A DNA stretch of 39,966 nt, taken from positions 1-39,966 of the forward strand of contig JBBRNH010000050.1 in the NCBI GenBank assembly GCA_038230415.1, in the 5' to 3' direction. The notes under the pieces were generated by a model. It saw only the letters and a list, made by a program, of their open reading frames with translations, did not search any database and was not told the origin of the DNA. The position numbers and the translations under genes were made by a program. The stretch is from JBBRNH01 sp038230415. Lineage in GTDB: Bacteria; Bacteroidota; Bacteroidia; Cytophagales; Spirosomataceae. Every line of letters starts with the position of its first letter. Position 1 is the first letter of the stretch. Below, in pieces: positions 1-7,039 of the stretch.

Positions 1-344
1 AAATCGGGCGCACCAATGCAACCCCGGTCGTCTAACTTGGCCGCATCGCAGATGATGCAGAGGTCGGGCTGGACAACCGTAACAACGTCTTTGTTCTGGA
101 TCTCATCGAACCGTGTCAGCCGCACATCAAACGGAGCGGCATATACTTTGCATGAACTTTTCCAGAGCGTATTGGCTACCGCCCGGTATAGATTTCCGTT
201 GATACTCTGGTGCTTACGCGATGGCGCGGCCATCTGCCGGAGTTTGCCGCGCAGGAGTTCAACGCGCTCCTCAAATTGCCAGAGCAGATAATCGGCGTAG
301 GTATAGCTGCCGTTGGGGTCGAGTTGACTGAGGTGCTGGATCAT
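1..344 (-). CDS. Uma2 family (DUF820) PD-(D/E)XK nuclease-like protein, partial
   Basis: The reading frame starts at an ATG at 344 and runs off the window edge, leaving about 114 codons of the N-terminal half. It begins MIQHLSQLDPNGSYTYADYL and contains AAPSRKHQ, YAAPFDVRL and VVQPDLCIICD, which are the Uma2 landmarks; the Asp of QPDL is the first predicted catalytic acidic residue. The copy is closely similar along its length to the neighbour at 363-1013, so the two look like a tandem duplication. Uma2 proteins belong to the restriction-endonuclease fold, but their biological role is mostly unproven. The C-terminal catalytic Glu and Lys lie outside the window, so I cannot say whether this copy is intact. 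Confidence 0.85.
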   Translation of the reverse strand, partial: MIQHLSQLDPNGSYTYADYLLWQFEERVELLRGKLRQMAAPSRKHQSINGNLYRAVANTLWKSSCKVYAAPFDVRLTRFDEIQNKDVVTVVQPDLCIICDAAKLDDRGCIGAPD

Positions 345-362
345 GGTTGGGGTTGTTTCGGG

Positions 363-1013
363 TCAATTTAGCGACGTTGGTAATTCAATGCTTGGTTCAG
401 AATCGGGGAATAACTCGGTCAAAATCAGGGTAAAGTCCGGGAAAATAACGGATGGCATCGGCTCATCGCTCACAAAAATCAACGGTCTGCCATATTGATC
501 GTCGGTTTCCTGATTATAGCGCGTCACGGTCTGGCGGTCGGGATCAACAACCCAGTATTCGCGCACCCCCGATTCGGCATAGAGGTCGCGTTTGATTTTC
601 ATTTCGCGGGATGAATTACCGGGCGAGAGGATTTCGACAACCAGATCGGGCGCACCGAGACAACCCCGCTCGTCTAATTTTTCGAGGTCACAGATCACAC
701 ACAGGTCGGGTTGCACAACCGTATAAATGTCTTTATCGGCCTTCACCGACTTAATGCGGTTATACAATCGCACATCAAACGGGGCCGCGTAGGCTTCGCA
801 ACGGTGGCTTTTGAAATAACTGTAGAAGGTGCCGCCCAGATACCAGGAGATTTTCTGGTGCGTTCGGCTGGGGGCAGCCATCGGAAAAATTCGTCCTTTG
901 ATGACCTCCAAAGCCTGTTCAAAACGCCAGGTCAGGTAGTCGGCGTAGGAATAGGTGCCTTGCCGGTCGAGCTGCGAAAGTTGCGTGATTGTTGGTGTCA
1001 TGTTGTTTGCCAT
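363..1013 (-). CDS. Uma2 family (DUF820) PD-(D/E)XK nuclease-like protein
   Basis: A protein of 216 residues starting MANNMTP; an ATG four codons later (1001) is equally possible and gives better alignment with the neighbouring paralogue. A longer open frame to 1049 exists, but its extra N-terminus is unlike the family. Predicted catalytic residues are all present: Asp103 in QPDLCVICD, Glu127 in DLVVEILSPG, and Lys139/Lys141 ahead of the AESGVREYWVVDP segment, which is the family's most recognisable stretch. The length is normal for Uma2. It is the second member of a tandem pair, with the partial gene lying just downstream (about 20 bases). The fold assignment is family knowledge; nuclease activity is inferred, not shown. 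No clear promoter was seen. Confidence 0.9.
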   Translation of the reverse strand: MANNMTPTITQLSQLDRQGTYSYADYLTWRFEQALEVIKGRIFPMAAPSRTHQKISWYLGGTFYSYFKSHRCEAYAAPFDVRLYNRIKSVKADKDIYTVVQPDLCVICDLEKLDERGCLGAPDLVVEILSPGNSSREMKIKRDLYAESGVREYWVVDPDRQTVTRYNQETDDQYGRPLIFVSDEPMPSVIFPDFTLILTELFPDSEPSIELPTSLN

Positions 1014-1142
1014 AGCTGCCGGGTAATAACAGCAGACAAAGTTAAACAAAACCCGTTGCGTAATCTTTTACTCCGGCTCGCCAACCGGGGTGTTGAGTGG
1101 CAGAAAACAGGTAATTTCGGCCCCGAAATCATTCGTCGTTTT

Positions 1143-2540
1143 ATGAACCGCCCCGTATTTCTCTTGCCCGTATTGCTGCTTTTTTTAGCGTTGGCTGCTT
1201 CGGCCCAGCCCGTTGTCAGTTCAGCCACCAACTCCCCGGTTCAGTCGGGGCCACTCCAGGCCGGCCCGATGGTGGGCTACTCCGAGATGCGCGAGGTGAT
1301 GCTCTGGGTGCAAACCAAACAGCCCGCCCGCGTCCAGATTCGCTACCACGAAACAAACAAACCCGAACCAACGTATCTGACCGCCGAAATACTGACCGAG
1401 CGCGAACGGGCGAATACCGCGCACTTGGTAGCCGATCAGGTGGAACCCGGAAAAAAGTACGAGTACGAGCTATTACTGGAGGGCCGAAAGGTGAACCTGC
1501 CCTACCCGACAACCTTCCAAACGCAAGCCCTGTGGCAATACCGGACCGACCCCCCGGCGTTTCGGTTCGCCGTCGGAAGCTGCACCTACGTCAACGAGCC
1601 TGAGGTTGACCGGCCCGGCCAGTCCTACGGCAGTGGTTACGAAATTTTTACGGCCATCAACGCCCAGAAACCCGATTTTATGCTCTGGACGGGTGACAAT
1701 ACCTACCTCCGCGAGGTGGACTGGAACTCGCGGACGGGCGTTTTCCGGCGATACACCCACACCCGCTCCCTGCCCGAAATGCAGCCGCTTTTAGCCAGCA
1801 CCCACCACTACGCCACCTGGGACGACCACGACTACGGCCCCAACGACTCTGATCGGAGTTTCTGGCTCAAACCCGTGACCCTGGAAGCCTTTGACTTGTT
1901 TTGGGCTAACCCCAACCGCGTGTTTGCCGAAGGCTGCACCGGCACATTTTTCTGGAACGACTGCCAGTTTTTTCTGATGGACGACCGTACCTTCCGCGCA
2001 CCGAACGACACGCCCGACGGCCCCGAAAAACCCTACCTCGGCGAACGGCAGGTGCAGTGGCTCGTTGACGCGCTGAAAGGCAGCCGGGCTACGTTTAAAT
2101 TTATTGTGGTTGGTAATCAGGTGCTTAACCCGGCTAAAATCTTTGAAAATTACAGCAACTACGGCACCGAACGTGATAAACTCCTGAAAGCCATTGCCGA
2201 CGAAAAAATTGCGGGTGTCGTGTTTCTGACCGGAGACCGCCACCACACCGTGCTGCACAAGATTGACCGGGTTGCTAATGGCCGCGCCACCGATGGCAAG
2301 GGCGAAACCTATCCGTTGTATGACCTCACGATTTCACCCCTCACGGCAGGCCCGGCCAAAGCCATGCCGATGGAACTCAGCCAGCCGGCGCAGGTAGAAG
2401 GCACCTATCTGAGCGAAAAAAACTTTGGGATACTGGATGTAAGTGGCCCGCTGAAAGACCGCGTACTGACTATTAAGGTTTATGACCAGAAAGGCGTTGA
2501 AAAATGGACCCGCGCTATTCGGGCAATGGATTTGAAATAA
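1143..2540 (+). CDS. PhoD-like alkaline phosphatase / metallophosphatase
   Basis: A 465-residue secreted phosphatase. The first 21 residues (MNRPVFLLPV... ending ASAQ) form a signal peptide, which decides this start; the frame stays open for 432 bases upstream but that stretch covers the opposite-strand Uma2 gene. PhoD landmarks in order: GSC at 145-147, WTGDNTY around 182-188, WDDHDYGPND at 226-235, FLMDDRTFR near 277, VVGNQVL near 322 and TGDRHH at 363-368. These supply the metal ligands of the PhoD phosphatase/phosphodiesterase family, which releases phosphate from organic esters in the periplasm. An N-terminal beta-sandwich domain (about 40-125) precedes the catalytic part, as usual. The pyrophosphatase gene follows after two bases, so both are probably on one mRNA and both release inorganic phosphate. 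Confidence 0.9.
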   Translation: MNRPVFLLPVLLLFLALAASAQPVVSSATNSPVQSGPLQAGPMVGYSEMREVMLWVQTKQPARVQIRYHETNKPEPTYLTAEILTERERANTAHLVADQVEPGKKYEYELLLEGRKVNLPYPTTFQTQALWQYRTDPPAFRFAVGSCTYVNEPEVDRPGQSYGSGYEIFTAINAQKPDFMLWTGDNTYLREVDWNSRTGVFRRYTHTRSLPEMQPLLASTHHYATWDDHDYGPNDSDRSFWLKPVTLEAFDLFWANPNRVFAEGCTGTFFWNDCQFFLMDDRTFRAPNDTPDGPEKPYLGERQVQWLVDALKGSRATFKFIVVGNQVLNPAKIFENYSNYGTERDKLLKAIADEKIAGVVFLTGDRHHTVLHKIDRVANGRATDGKGETYPLYDLTISPLTAGPAKAMPMELSQPAQVEGTYLSEKNFGILDVSGPLKDRVLTIKVYDQKGVEKWTRAIRAMDLK

Positions 2541-2542
2541 CT

Positions 2543-3154
2543 ATGAAAAGCCAATTTAAAGCACACCCCTGGCACGGCATCCCGATTGGCGATGCTGCCC
2601 CCGACCGCGTAACGGCCTTTATCGAGATCGTGCCGACCGACACCGTGAAGTACGAGATTGACAAAGAAACCGGCTACCTCAAAATTGACCGGCCCCAGCA
2701 GTTTTCCAACGTGCTGCCCGCCCTGTATGGGTTTGTGCCGCAGACGTATTGCGGAGAGCAAACGGCCAAATTAGCCGCCGAACGAAGCGGGCAGGTGGTG
2801 GAACGGGGCGATGGCGACCCGCTCGATATTTGCGTCTTGACCGAGCGAGACATCACCCACGGCGACATTATTTTGCAGGCCATTCCCATCGGGGGTTTTC
2901 GTTTGGTGGATAAGGGCGAGGCCGACGACAAAATTATTGCCGTGCTGAAAGGCGATGCCATGTTTGGGCAGTATGAAGAACTCGCCGACCTGCCGCCCGC
3001 CGTTGTGAAGCGGCTTCGTCACTATTTTTTGACGTATAAAAACCTGCCCGACGAACCCGCCCTGATCACACTGGCAAGTATTTATGGCCGTGACGAAGCC
3101 CGCGAAGTGATCCAGACAGCAAGACTCGACTACCAAAAACTGATACTGCCATGA
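2543..3154 (+). CDS. ppa: Inorganic pyrophosphatase (family I)
   Basis: A 203-residue cytoplasmic enzyme hydrolysing pyrophosphate to two phosphates, which pulls biosynthetic reactions forward. The start is the ATG two bases after the PhoD stop codon; the frame is open a little further upstream but only inside that gene. The N-terminal IEIVPTDTVKYEIDKETG segment and the signature GDGDPLDICVL (89-99), with Asp90, Asp92 and Asp95 as metal ligands, identify family I. KGDAMFG and the C-terminal segment are also typical. It overlaps the next gene by four bases (ATGA), giving a three-gene cluster. Nothing odd was seen; the enzyme looks complete and functional. Confidence 0.95.
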   Translation: MKSQFKAHPWHGIPIGDAAPDRVTAFIEIVPTDTVKYEIDKETGYLKIDRPQQFSNVLPALYGFVPQTYCGEQTAKLAAERSGQVVERGDGDPLDICVLTERDITHGDIILQAIPIGGFRLVDKGEADDKIIAVLKGDAMFGQYEELADLPPAVVKRLRHYFLTYKNLPDEPALITLASIYGRDEAREVIQTARLDYQKLILP

Positions 3155-3831
3155 AATTTTTGATGGTTTGCACCAACCACAGCCAATTCTTGACAAAGCC
3201 GCAGAAAACCGGCCTTTGGCTGAGCGAAGCCACCCACTTTTATGATGAACTCGCCGACCGTAATTTCGACTACGACATTGCCAGTCCGCTCGGTGGGGCC
3301 GTGCCAATTGACGAGCGCAGCGTGGACGGGAACGACAACATCAACGAAAAATGGTATCACGACCCGGCGTTCCGGCTCAAACTCGAAAATTCGCTCAAAC
3401 TCGACGACGTGAACCCCGACGATTACCGGCTGATCTACCTCACCGGCGGCCACGGCACACTGTGGGATTTTCCGGCCAACGAGCGGTTACAGACCATCAT
3501 TCGTAGGATTTATGAAAACGGCGGCATGGTCTCGGCAGTGTGTCATGGCGTAGCCGGGCTGCTAAACGTCAAACTCTCGGATGGCACCGACTTTCTGCAC
3601 GAACGGCAGGTAACGGGATTCTCAACGATGGAAGAAAAATTAGTCCGGCTCGATGAAGAAATACCGTTTATGCTGGAAGACGAACTTCGGAAACGAACCG
3701 GGCTGTATAGCAAAGCCTTTTTGCCCTTTGTGCCGCATATCGAAGTAGACGAGCGGCTCGTGACGGGCCAAAACCCGCTCTCGGCCCGTAAAGTAGCCCG
3801 GAAGGTGATGGAAGAAATGTTTGAAAAGTAA
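3151..3831 (+). CDS. DJ-1/PfpI family protein (class I glutamine amidotransferase-like, Hsp31/glyoxalase III type)
   Basis: A 226-residue protein of the DJ-1/PfpI superfamily. The nucleophile elbow is MVSAVCHGVAGLL with Cys131-His132, preceded by YLTGGHGTLWDFP (96-108); Glu26 in GLWLSEATHFYDEL is the conserved acidic partner that tunes the cysteine. The layout matches Hsp31-like proteins that act as glutathione-independent glyoxalases or aldehyde-repair enzymes; the exact substrate cannot be read from sequence. Its ATG overlaps the pyrophosphatase stop codon (ATGA), so translation is probably coupled. The last codons and TAA lie at the edge of a seven-base periodic repeat (3830-3900), so the natural C-terminus may have been set by that element. 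Confidence 0.9.
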   Translation: MKFLMVCTNHSQFLTKPQKTGLWLSEATHFYDELADRNFDYDIASPLGGAVPIDERSVDGNDNINEKWYHDPAFRLKLENSLKLDDVNPDDYRLIYLTGGHGTLWDFPANERLQTIIRRIYENGGMVSAVCHGVAGLLNVKLSDGTDFLHERQVTGFSTMEEKLVRLDEEIPFMLEDELRKRTGLYSKAFLPFVPHIEVDERLVTGQNPLSARKVARKVMEEMFEK

Positions 3832-3900
3832 GTGGCAAGTGGCAAGTGGTTAGTTCTCCGCAAAAGAAACTCGCCACTTATCACTCACCACTTGTCACTT
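3830..3900. repeat. Seven-base periodic inverted repeat between convergent genes
   Basis: Three tandem units AAGTGGC/AAGTGGC/AAGTGGT (3830-3850) face four units of the same 7-mer family on the other strand (3873-3900: AAGTGAC, AAGTGGT, GAGTGAT, AAGTGGC). The two arms can pair as an imperfect hairpin around a loop of about 20 bases. It could end transcription from both sides, but there is no T-run typical of intrinsic terminators. It carries the stop codons of both flanking genes. Confidence 0.75.
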
Positions 3901-4651
3901 TCAAAACTACCCCCCGCGTTGCCAACCGGCCATGCGGCAGTGTGAGTGCCTGTTTCACGTCGCGGAGGTGATTTTCTGACTGGGCGTTCGAGCCGATATA
4001 CGAGACTAAATCCTGTTCGATAAACCACTCGGCCAAGTGCTGCGGATTGGTTCCGTTGCGGCCCATGAGCGAGGGTAAATCAATCTGAAATTTTACGCCC
4101 TGCCGACGCAGAAAAAAAGCCAGATCGCGGTTGCGTTGCAGATAAACGTAGCGTTCGGCGTGGGCCAGCACCGGCACCAAACCCCGGTTAGACAGCAGTT
4201 CGATGAGTTCCATCCAGGAATCAGGAATAGTAATAAGCGATGTTTCGACGAGCAACAGCGATTCGGGTGTGCTGCGCGACGGACTAAACAACAGTAAATC
4301 GCCCCGGCTGCGGAGGGTTGTCAGCAGCCCGTCGTCCACGTAATATTCGGCGGCTGCTACAATGCTGATGTCTATACCTTCAGATTGAGTAGCCTGCCGG
4401 ACCTGCGCCGTTACCACCCGCACCTGATCGGGTGAGGGGGCATAAAAACCCCGCATCACGTGGGGCGTGGCAATGAGCCGCCGAAAGCCGGTTTTGTGCA
4501 GTTGCCTGATGAGGGCCATGCTCTGTTCGAGCGTTTCAGGCCCGTCGTTGAAGCCCGGCAAAATCCGGCAATGCAAATCGGTAAGTCCAGAAGTGGGAGA
4601 GGTGGGCCGGAGACCGGCCTTCCGTCGGCTGGTCAAAAACGGAAGCGACAT
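3881..4651 (-). CDS. CpsB/YwqE-type PHP-domain protein, probable inactive phosphatase
   Basis: A 256-residue protein matching the CpsB/CapC/YwqE manganese-dependent tyrosine phosphatases that control capsule export, common next to polysaccharide genes in Bacteroidota. Recognisable blocks: DLHCRILPGFNDG (25-37), ATPHVM (61-66), AAAEYYVDD (99-107), PVLAHAERYVYLQ (160-172), and SYIGSNAQSENHLRD (218-232). Compared with the family pattern (DxHSHxLPGxDDG ... SDxH), the second His of HxH is Arg29, the first Asp of DDG is Asn35, and the final SDxH is Ser-Asn222-Ala-Gln224. His27, His64, Glu102 and His164 remain. Metal binding is therefore doubtful and a binding or regulatory role, or early decay, is more likely. 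No capsule genes are adjacent. The last residues (VTSGE) are encoded by the neighbouring 7-base repeat. Confidence 0.85.
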   Translation of the reverse strand: MSLPFLTSRRKAGLRPTSPTSGLTDLHCRILPGFNDGPETLEQSMALIRQLHKTGFRRLIATPHVMRGFYAPSPDQVRVVTAQVRQATQSEGIDISIVAAAEYYVDDGLLTTLRSRGDLLLFSPSRSTPESLLLVETSLITIPDSWMELIELLSNRGLVPVLAHAERYVYLQRNRDLAFFLRRQGVKFQIDLPSLMGRNGTNPQHLAEWFIEQDLVSYIGSNAQSENHLRDVKQALTLPHGRLATRGVVLKVTSGE

Positions 4652-4835
4652 AAACGTGATCGTACAAAGTGTAAATGTTAGAGAGCATAGCTATTTAATT
4701 TATGGGAACTCGGTTAGCTTGTGCATCACAGCAATTGTGCCAAGTTTTGATAGGAGCCAGAAAAAATGCCGGGTTGCCTGATGCCGGGGCGGACTTTAAA
4801 AATTGTTAAGGGTGTAATAGGGTGCCGTTTGGGGT

Positions 4836-4843
4836 TAATTTTG
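4836..4843 (+). promoter_or_regulatory. Putative -7 box (TAATTTTG) of the porin promoter
   Basis: TAATTTTG matches the Bacteroidota -7 consensus TAnnTTTG exactly. It ends only five bases before the proposed ATG at 4849, so a transcript from it would start at or just inside the start codon (leaderless). No convincing -33 TTTG at the usual distance was found, so this is tentative. Confidence 0.4.
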
Positions 4844-4848
4844 TGGGT

Positions 4849-6939
4849 ATGAACAGCAAAAAGATTGGTACACAGAGATACACGGAGGTTACACGGAGAT
4901 ACACAAAGGGATTTCTCCGGGCATCTCTGGGCATCTTCGTGAATCTCTGTGTACTAGCTATACCCACTCAGGGCCAGCAGTTTCCGGGCCGGGCCGGCGG
5001 TGGTTTTGGCAGTGGGGGCGGCTTTGGGAGCGGGCAGCAACAGCAACAGCAAAAATCCGGCAACCGAACCGGGCGGCAGGGTATCGACGACTCGACAAAA
5101 GTGATTTATGGCCCCCGCACAACCCGCTTTTTTTACGAAATTGATCTGGTCAATAACCGCAAAACGCTCTTCACCACCGATACGCTGCTGGTGGGGGTGC
5201 ATCAGTACAATTTTGTGCAGCGTAATCAGAATCTGTATCAGGACTTAGGCAACCTCGGCACGGCGTTGCGCCCGGTTTTTTACCAGACACCCACGCAAAT
5301 TGGGGCCACCACCGGCTACACGGCCTACTCGCCGTATGCCTATCAAACCGATCAGGTCAAATACTTCAATACAAAATCACCGTTCACGCGGATGTATTTT
5401 GTGCTGGGCGGGCGCAACCAAAACGTGCTGAATTTCGATTTCAGCCAGAACATTAACCCGCGTTTTAACCTCGGCTTCAACGCCCAGCGCGTCACCACCA
5501 AAAAAGTATTCGGCACGGCAGGGGTGAACGATCAAAACCGCTTTCTGATGCAGCAATGGGGGTTTCTGGCCCACGCGAATTATACATCGAAGAATGAAAA
5601 ATACGCCATCCTGGTGCATTTTAACCACCTCAATATCGAATCGAACGACCAGGGTGGGGTGCTGCCCAACGAACTCGCTGACGGTACGGTTGACCGATTT
5701 AGCTACGAAGGCCGCGCCATTTTGCCCGTTGCCAAGTCTGACGAACGCCGGAATCTCTGGCACATTTACCATCAGTATAAACTGGCGCAGGGCTTTCAGG
5801 TGTATCAGCGGCTCGATTATCACCGGCAGATCAACAGCTTTGGTGATGCCGCGCTGCCGGGCGATTCGCGGCTCAACGCCCGATACCCCTTTCTGCCAAC
5901 GGCCCAACGGCCCCCGCGTTTCGACAGCACAAAGACTACGCAGGATGTCTTTTTTCGACTCTTGGACAACAGCGCGGGACTAAAAGGGGTGTTCCAGACG
6001 GGGCGGTCGGCGTTTAATTACCGGGCCTACATCCGGCAGCGGATTTATAACCAGACCGGCCAGTACAATCAGACGGTTATAAAAACCGACTCCGGCACCA
6101 CCGGCACCTACCGCAACCGGGGGCAGCGCAACGGTTTCGAGCAGCACCTCGGCTTGTGGCTCGGCTATTATTTTCCCGACAGTCTCACGCGCCTGAGTGC
6201 CGAGGGCGAATACCTGATTGGCGGGGGTCTGCGGCTCGAAGGACAATTGGAGAGCAAGTTGTTTACGGCGGGATACCGTAGCGTTTTTGCCGACCCGACA
6301 CTGCTCCAACAGCAGTTTATCAGCAACCAGTACCAGTGGACAAACTCGTTTGGGCTGCGTGGCACCCAACATGCCTACGGCACCCTGAACCTGCGCTACA
6401 AAAACCTGCGGCTCACGCCCGGTTTAGACTATCAGTTGCTCACCAACTTCGTGTATGCCGACACAGCCGCCGTTGTGCGGCAGGCTTCGGGGGCGTTCAG
6501 CGTGTTGCGCGTCGGGCTGGGCTGGCAGTTTGCCAAAGGCCGGTTTGGGGTGTCGGGGCAGGGGTATTATACGGCGGTTTCCCGCACCGAAATCATGCGG
6601 GTTCCGAGCCTGTTTGCCAATGCCCGCGTGAGTTATGATCTGATTTTTGCGAAGGTGCTTTTTATTCAGGCCGGGGCCGAATTGCACTATAAATCAGGGT
6701 ATTATGCCGATGCGTTTGACCCGCTTACCCAGCAGTTTTACCTGCAAAACCGGCAGTCGGTTGAGGGATACGTGGTGGCCGATTTGTTTGCTAATTTTCG
6801 TATCAACCGAACGCGATTGTTCGTGAAATTAGCCCACGCCAATCAGGGATTCACGGCTCCGGGGTATTACGTGGCCCCCGATTTTCTGGCGATGCGCCGG
6901 AGTTTTGCCTTTGGTGTGGATTGGTATTTGTTCGATTAA
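4849..6939 (+). CDS. Putative outer-membrane porin (Porin_10-like beta-barrel)
   Basis: A 696-residue protein of the Bacteroidota 'putative porin' family. After the signal region (residues 1 to about 42, cleavage near PTQGQ) comes a Gly/Gln-rich linker (48-68) with a run of six glutamines, then a conserved domain starting DDSTKVIYGPRTTRFFYEID and continuing through SPYAYQTDQVKYFNTKSPFT and NFDFSQNINPRFNLGFNAQR. The rest alternates polar and aromatic residues as expected for an outer-membrane barrel and ends in Phe-Asp. Such proteins form channels in the outer membrane; substrate unknown. The start is the ATG at 4849; another in-frame ATG nine codons upstream seems less likely. Residues 7-36 are encoded by an intergenic-type inverted repeat (4868-4954), so the export signal appears to be made from repeat DNA. 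Confidence 0.8.
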   Translation: MNSKKIGTQRYTEVTRRYTKGFLRASLGIFVNLCVLAIPTQGQQFPGRAGGGFGSGGGFGSGQQQQQQKSGNRTGRQGIDDSTKVIYGPRTTRFFYEIDLVNNRKTLFTTDTLLVGVHQYNFVQRNQNLYQDLGNLGTALRPVFYQTPTQIGATTGYTAYSPYAYQTDQVKYFNTKSPFTRMYFVLGGRNQNVLNFDFSQNINPRFNLGFNAQRVTTKKVFGTAGVNDQNRFLMQQWGFLAHANYTSKNEKYAILVHFNHLNIESNDQGGVLPNELADGTVDRFSYEGRAILPVAKSDERRNLWHIYHQYKLAQGFQVYQRLDYHRQINSFGDAALPGDSRLNARYPFLPTAQRPPRFDSTKTTQDVFFRLLDNSAGLKGVFQTGRSAFNYRAYIRQRIYNQTGQYNQTVIKTDSGTTGTYRNRGQRNGFEQHLGLWLGYYFPDSLTRLSAEGEYLIGGGLRLEGQLESKLFTAGYRSVFADPTLLQQQFISNQYQWTNSFGLRGTQHAYGTLNLRYKNLRLTPGLDYQLLTNFVYADTAAVVRQASGAFSVLRVGLGWQFAKGRFGVSGQGYYTAVSRTEIMRVPSLFANARVSYDLIFAKVLFIQAGAELHYKSGYYADAFDPLTQQFYLQNRQSVEGYVVADLFANFRINRTRLFVKLAHANQGFTAPGYYVAPDFLAMRRSFAFGVDWYLFD
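4868..4954. repeat. Inverted repeat with 10-11-base periodic arms inside the porin signal region
   Basis: The outer 12 bases, GTACACAGAGAT (4868-4879), are repeated exactly in inverse orientation at 4943-4954. Inside, the left arm repeats ACACrGAGrT units every 10-11 bases and the right arm carries imperfect complements. This looks like a mobile or amplified intergenic hairpin rather than ordinary coding sequence. Confidence 0.8.
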
Positions 6940-6979
6940 AGGCGTGATTAGCAGTCAGTGGCTTTGCCAGTAAACACGG

Positions 6980-7030
6980 TCACTTATACGTCACGTTTTT
7001 AACCGTGTCGTGGTAAATATCCTCTGCCAT
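6980..7030 (-). pseudogene. Possible XisH N-terminal remnant (16 codons)
   Basis: An ATG at 7030 opens a frame reading MAEDIYHDTVKNVTYK before a TGA. The first dozen residues resemble the start of XisH-family proteins (fdxN-element excision controlling factor type), which usually begin with an Asp-aromatic-His-x-x-Val-Lys pattern. Nothing resembling the following XisH segment is readable in any downstream frame. The match is short and may be chance. It fills the 100-base gap between the porin and icmF, which otherwise holds only a weak inverted repeat (6974-6980 with 7002-7008). Confidence 0.3.
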
Positions 7031-7039
7031 AGCCCCAGT

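Noticed and set aside
711..1142. In-frame open extension upstream of the PhoD-like phosphatase
   Set aside because: It lies antisense to the Uma2 gene and would place about 144 residues before an obvious signal peptide at 1143.
3830..3900. CRISPR-like array
   Set aside because: The repeats are contiguous 7-mers without spacers, so this is a simple tandem/inverted repeat; no CRISPR array is present in the window.
5038..5053. CAG/CAA run in the porin as an unstable repeat
   Set aside because: Only six glutamine codons, mixed CAG and CAA, within a normal Gly/Gln linker; unlikely to be a phase-variable tract.
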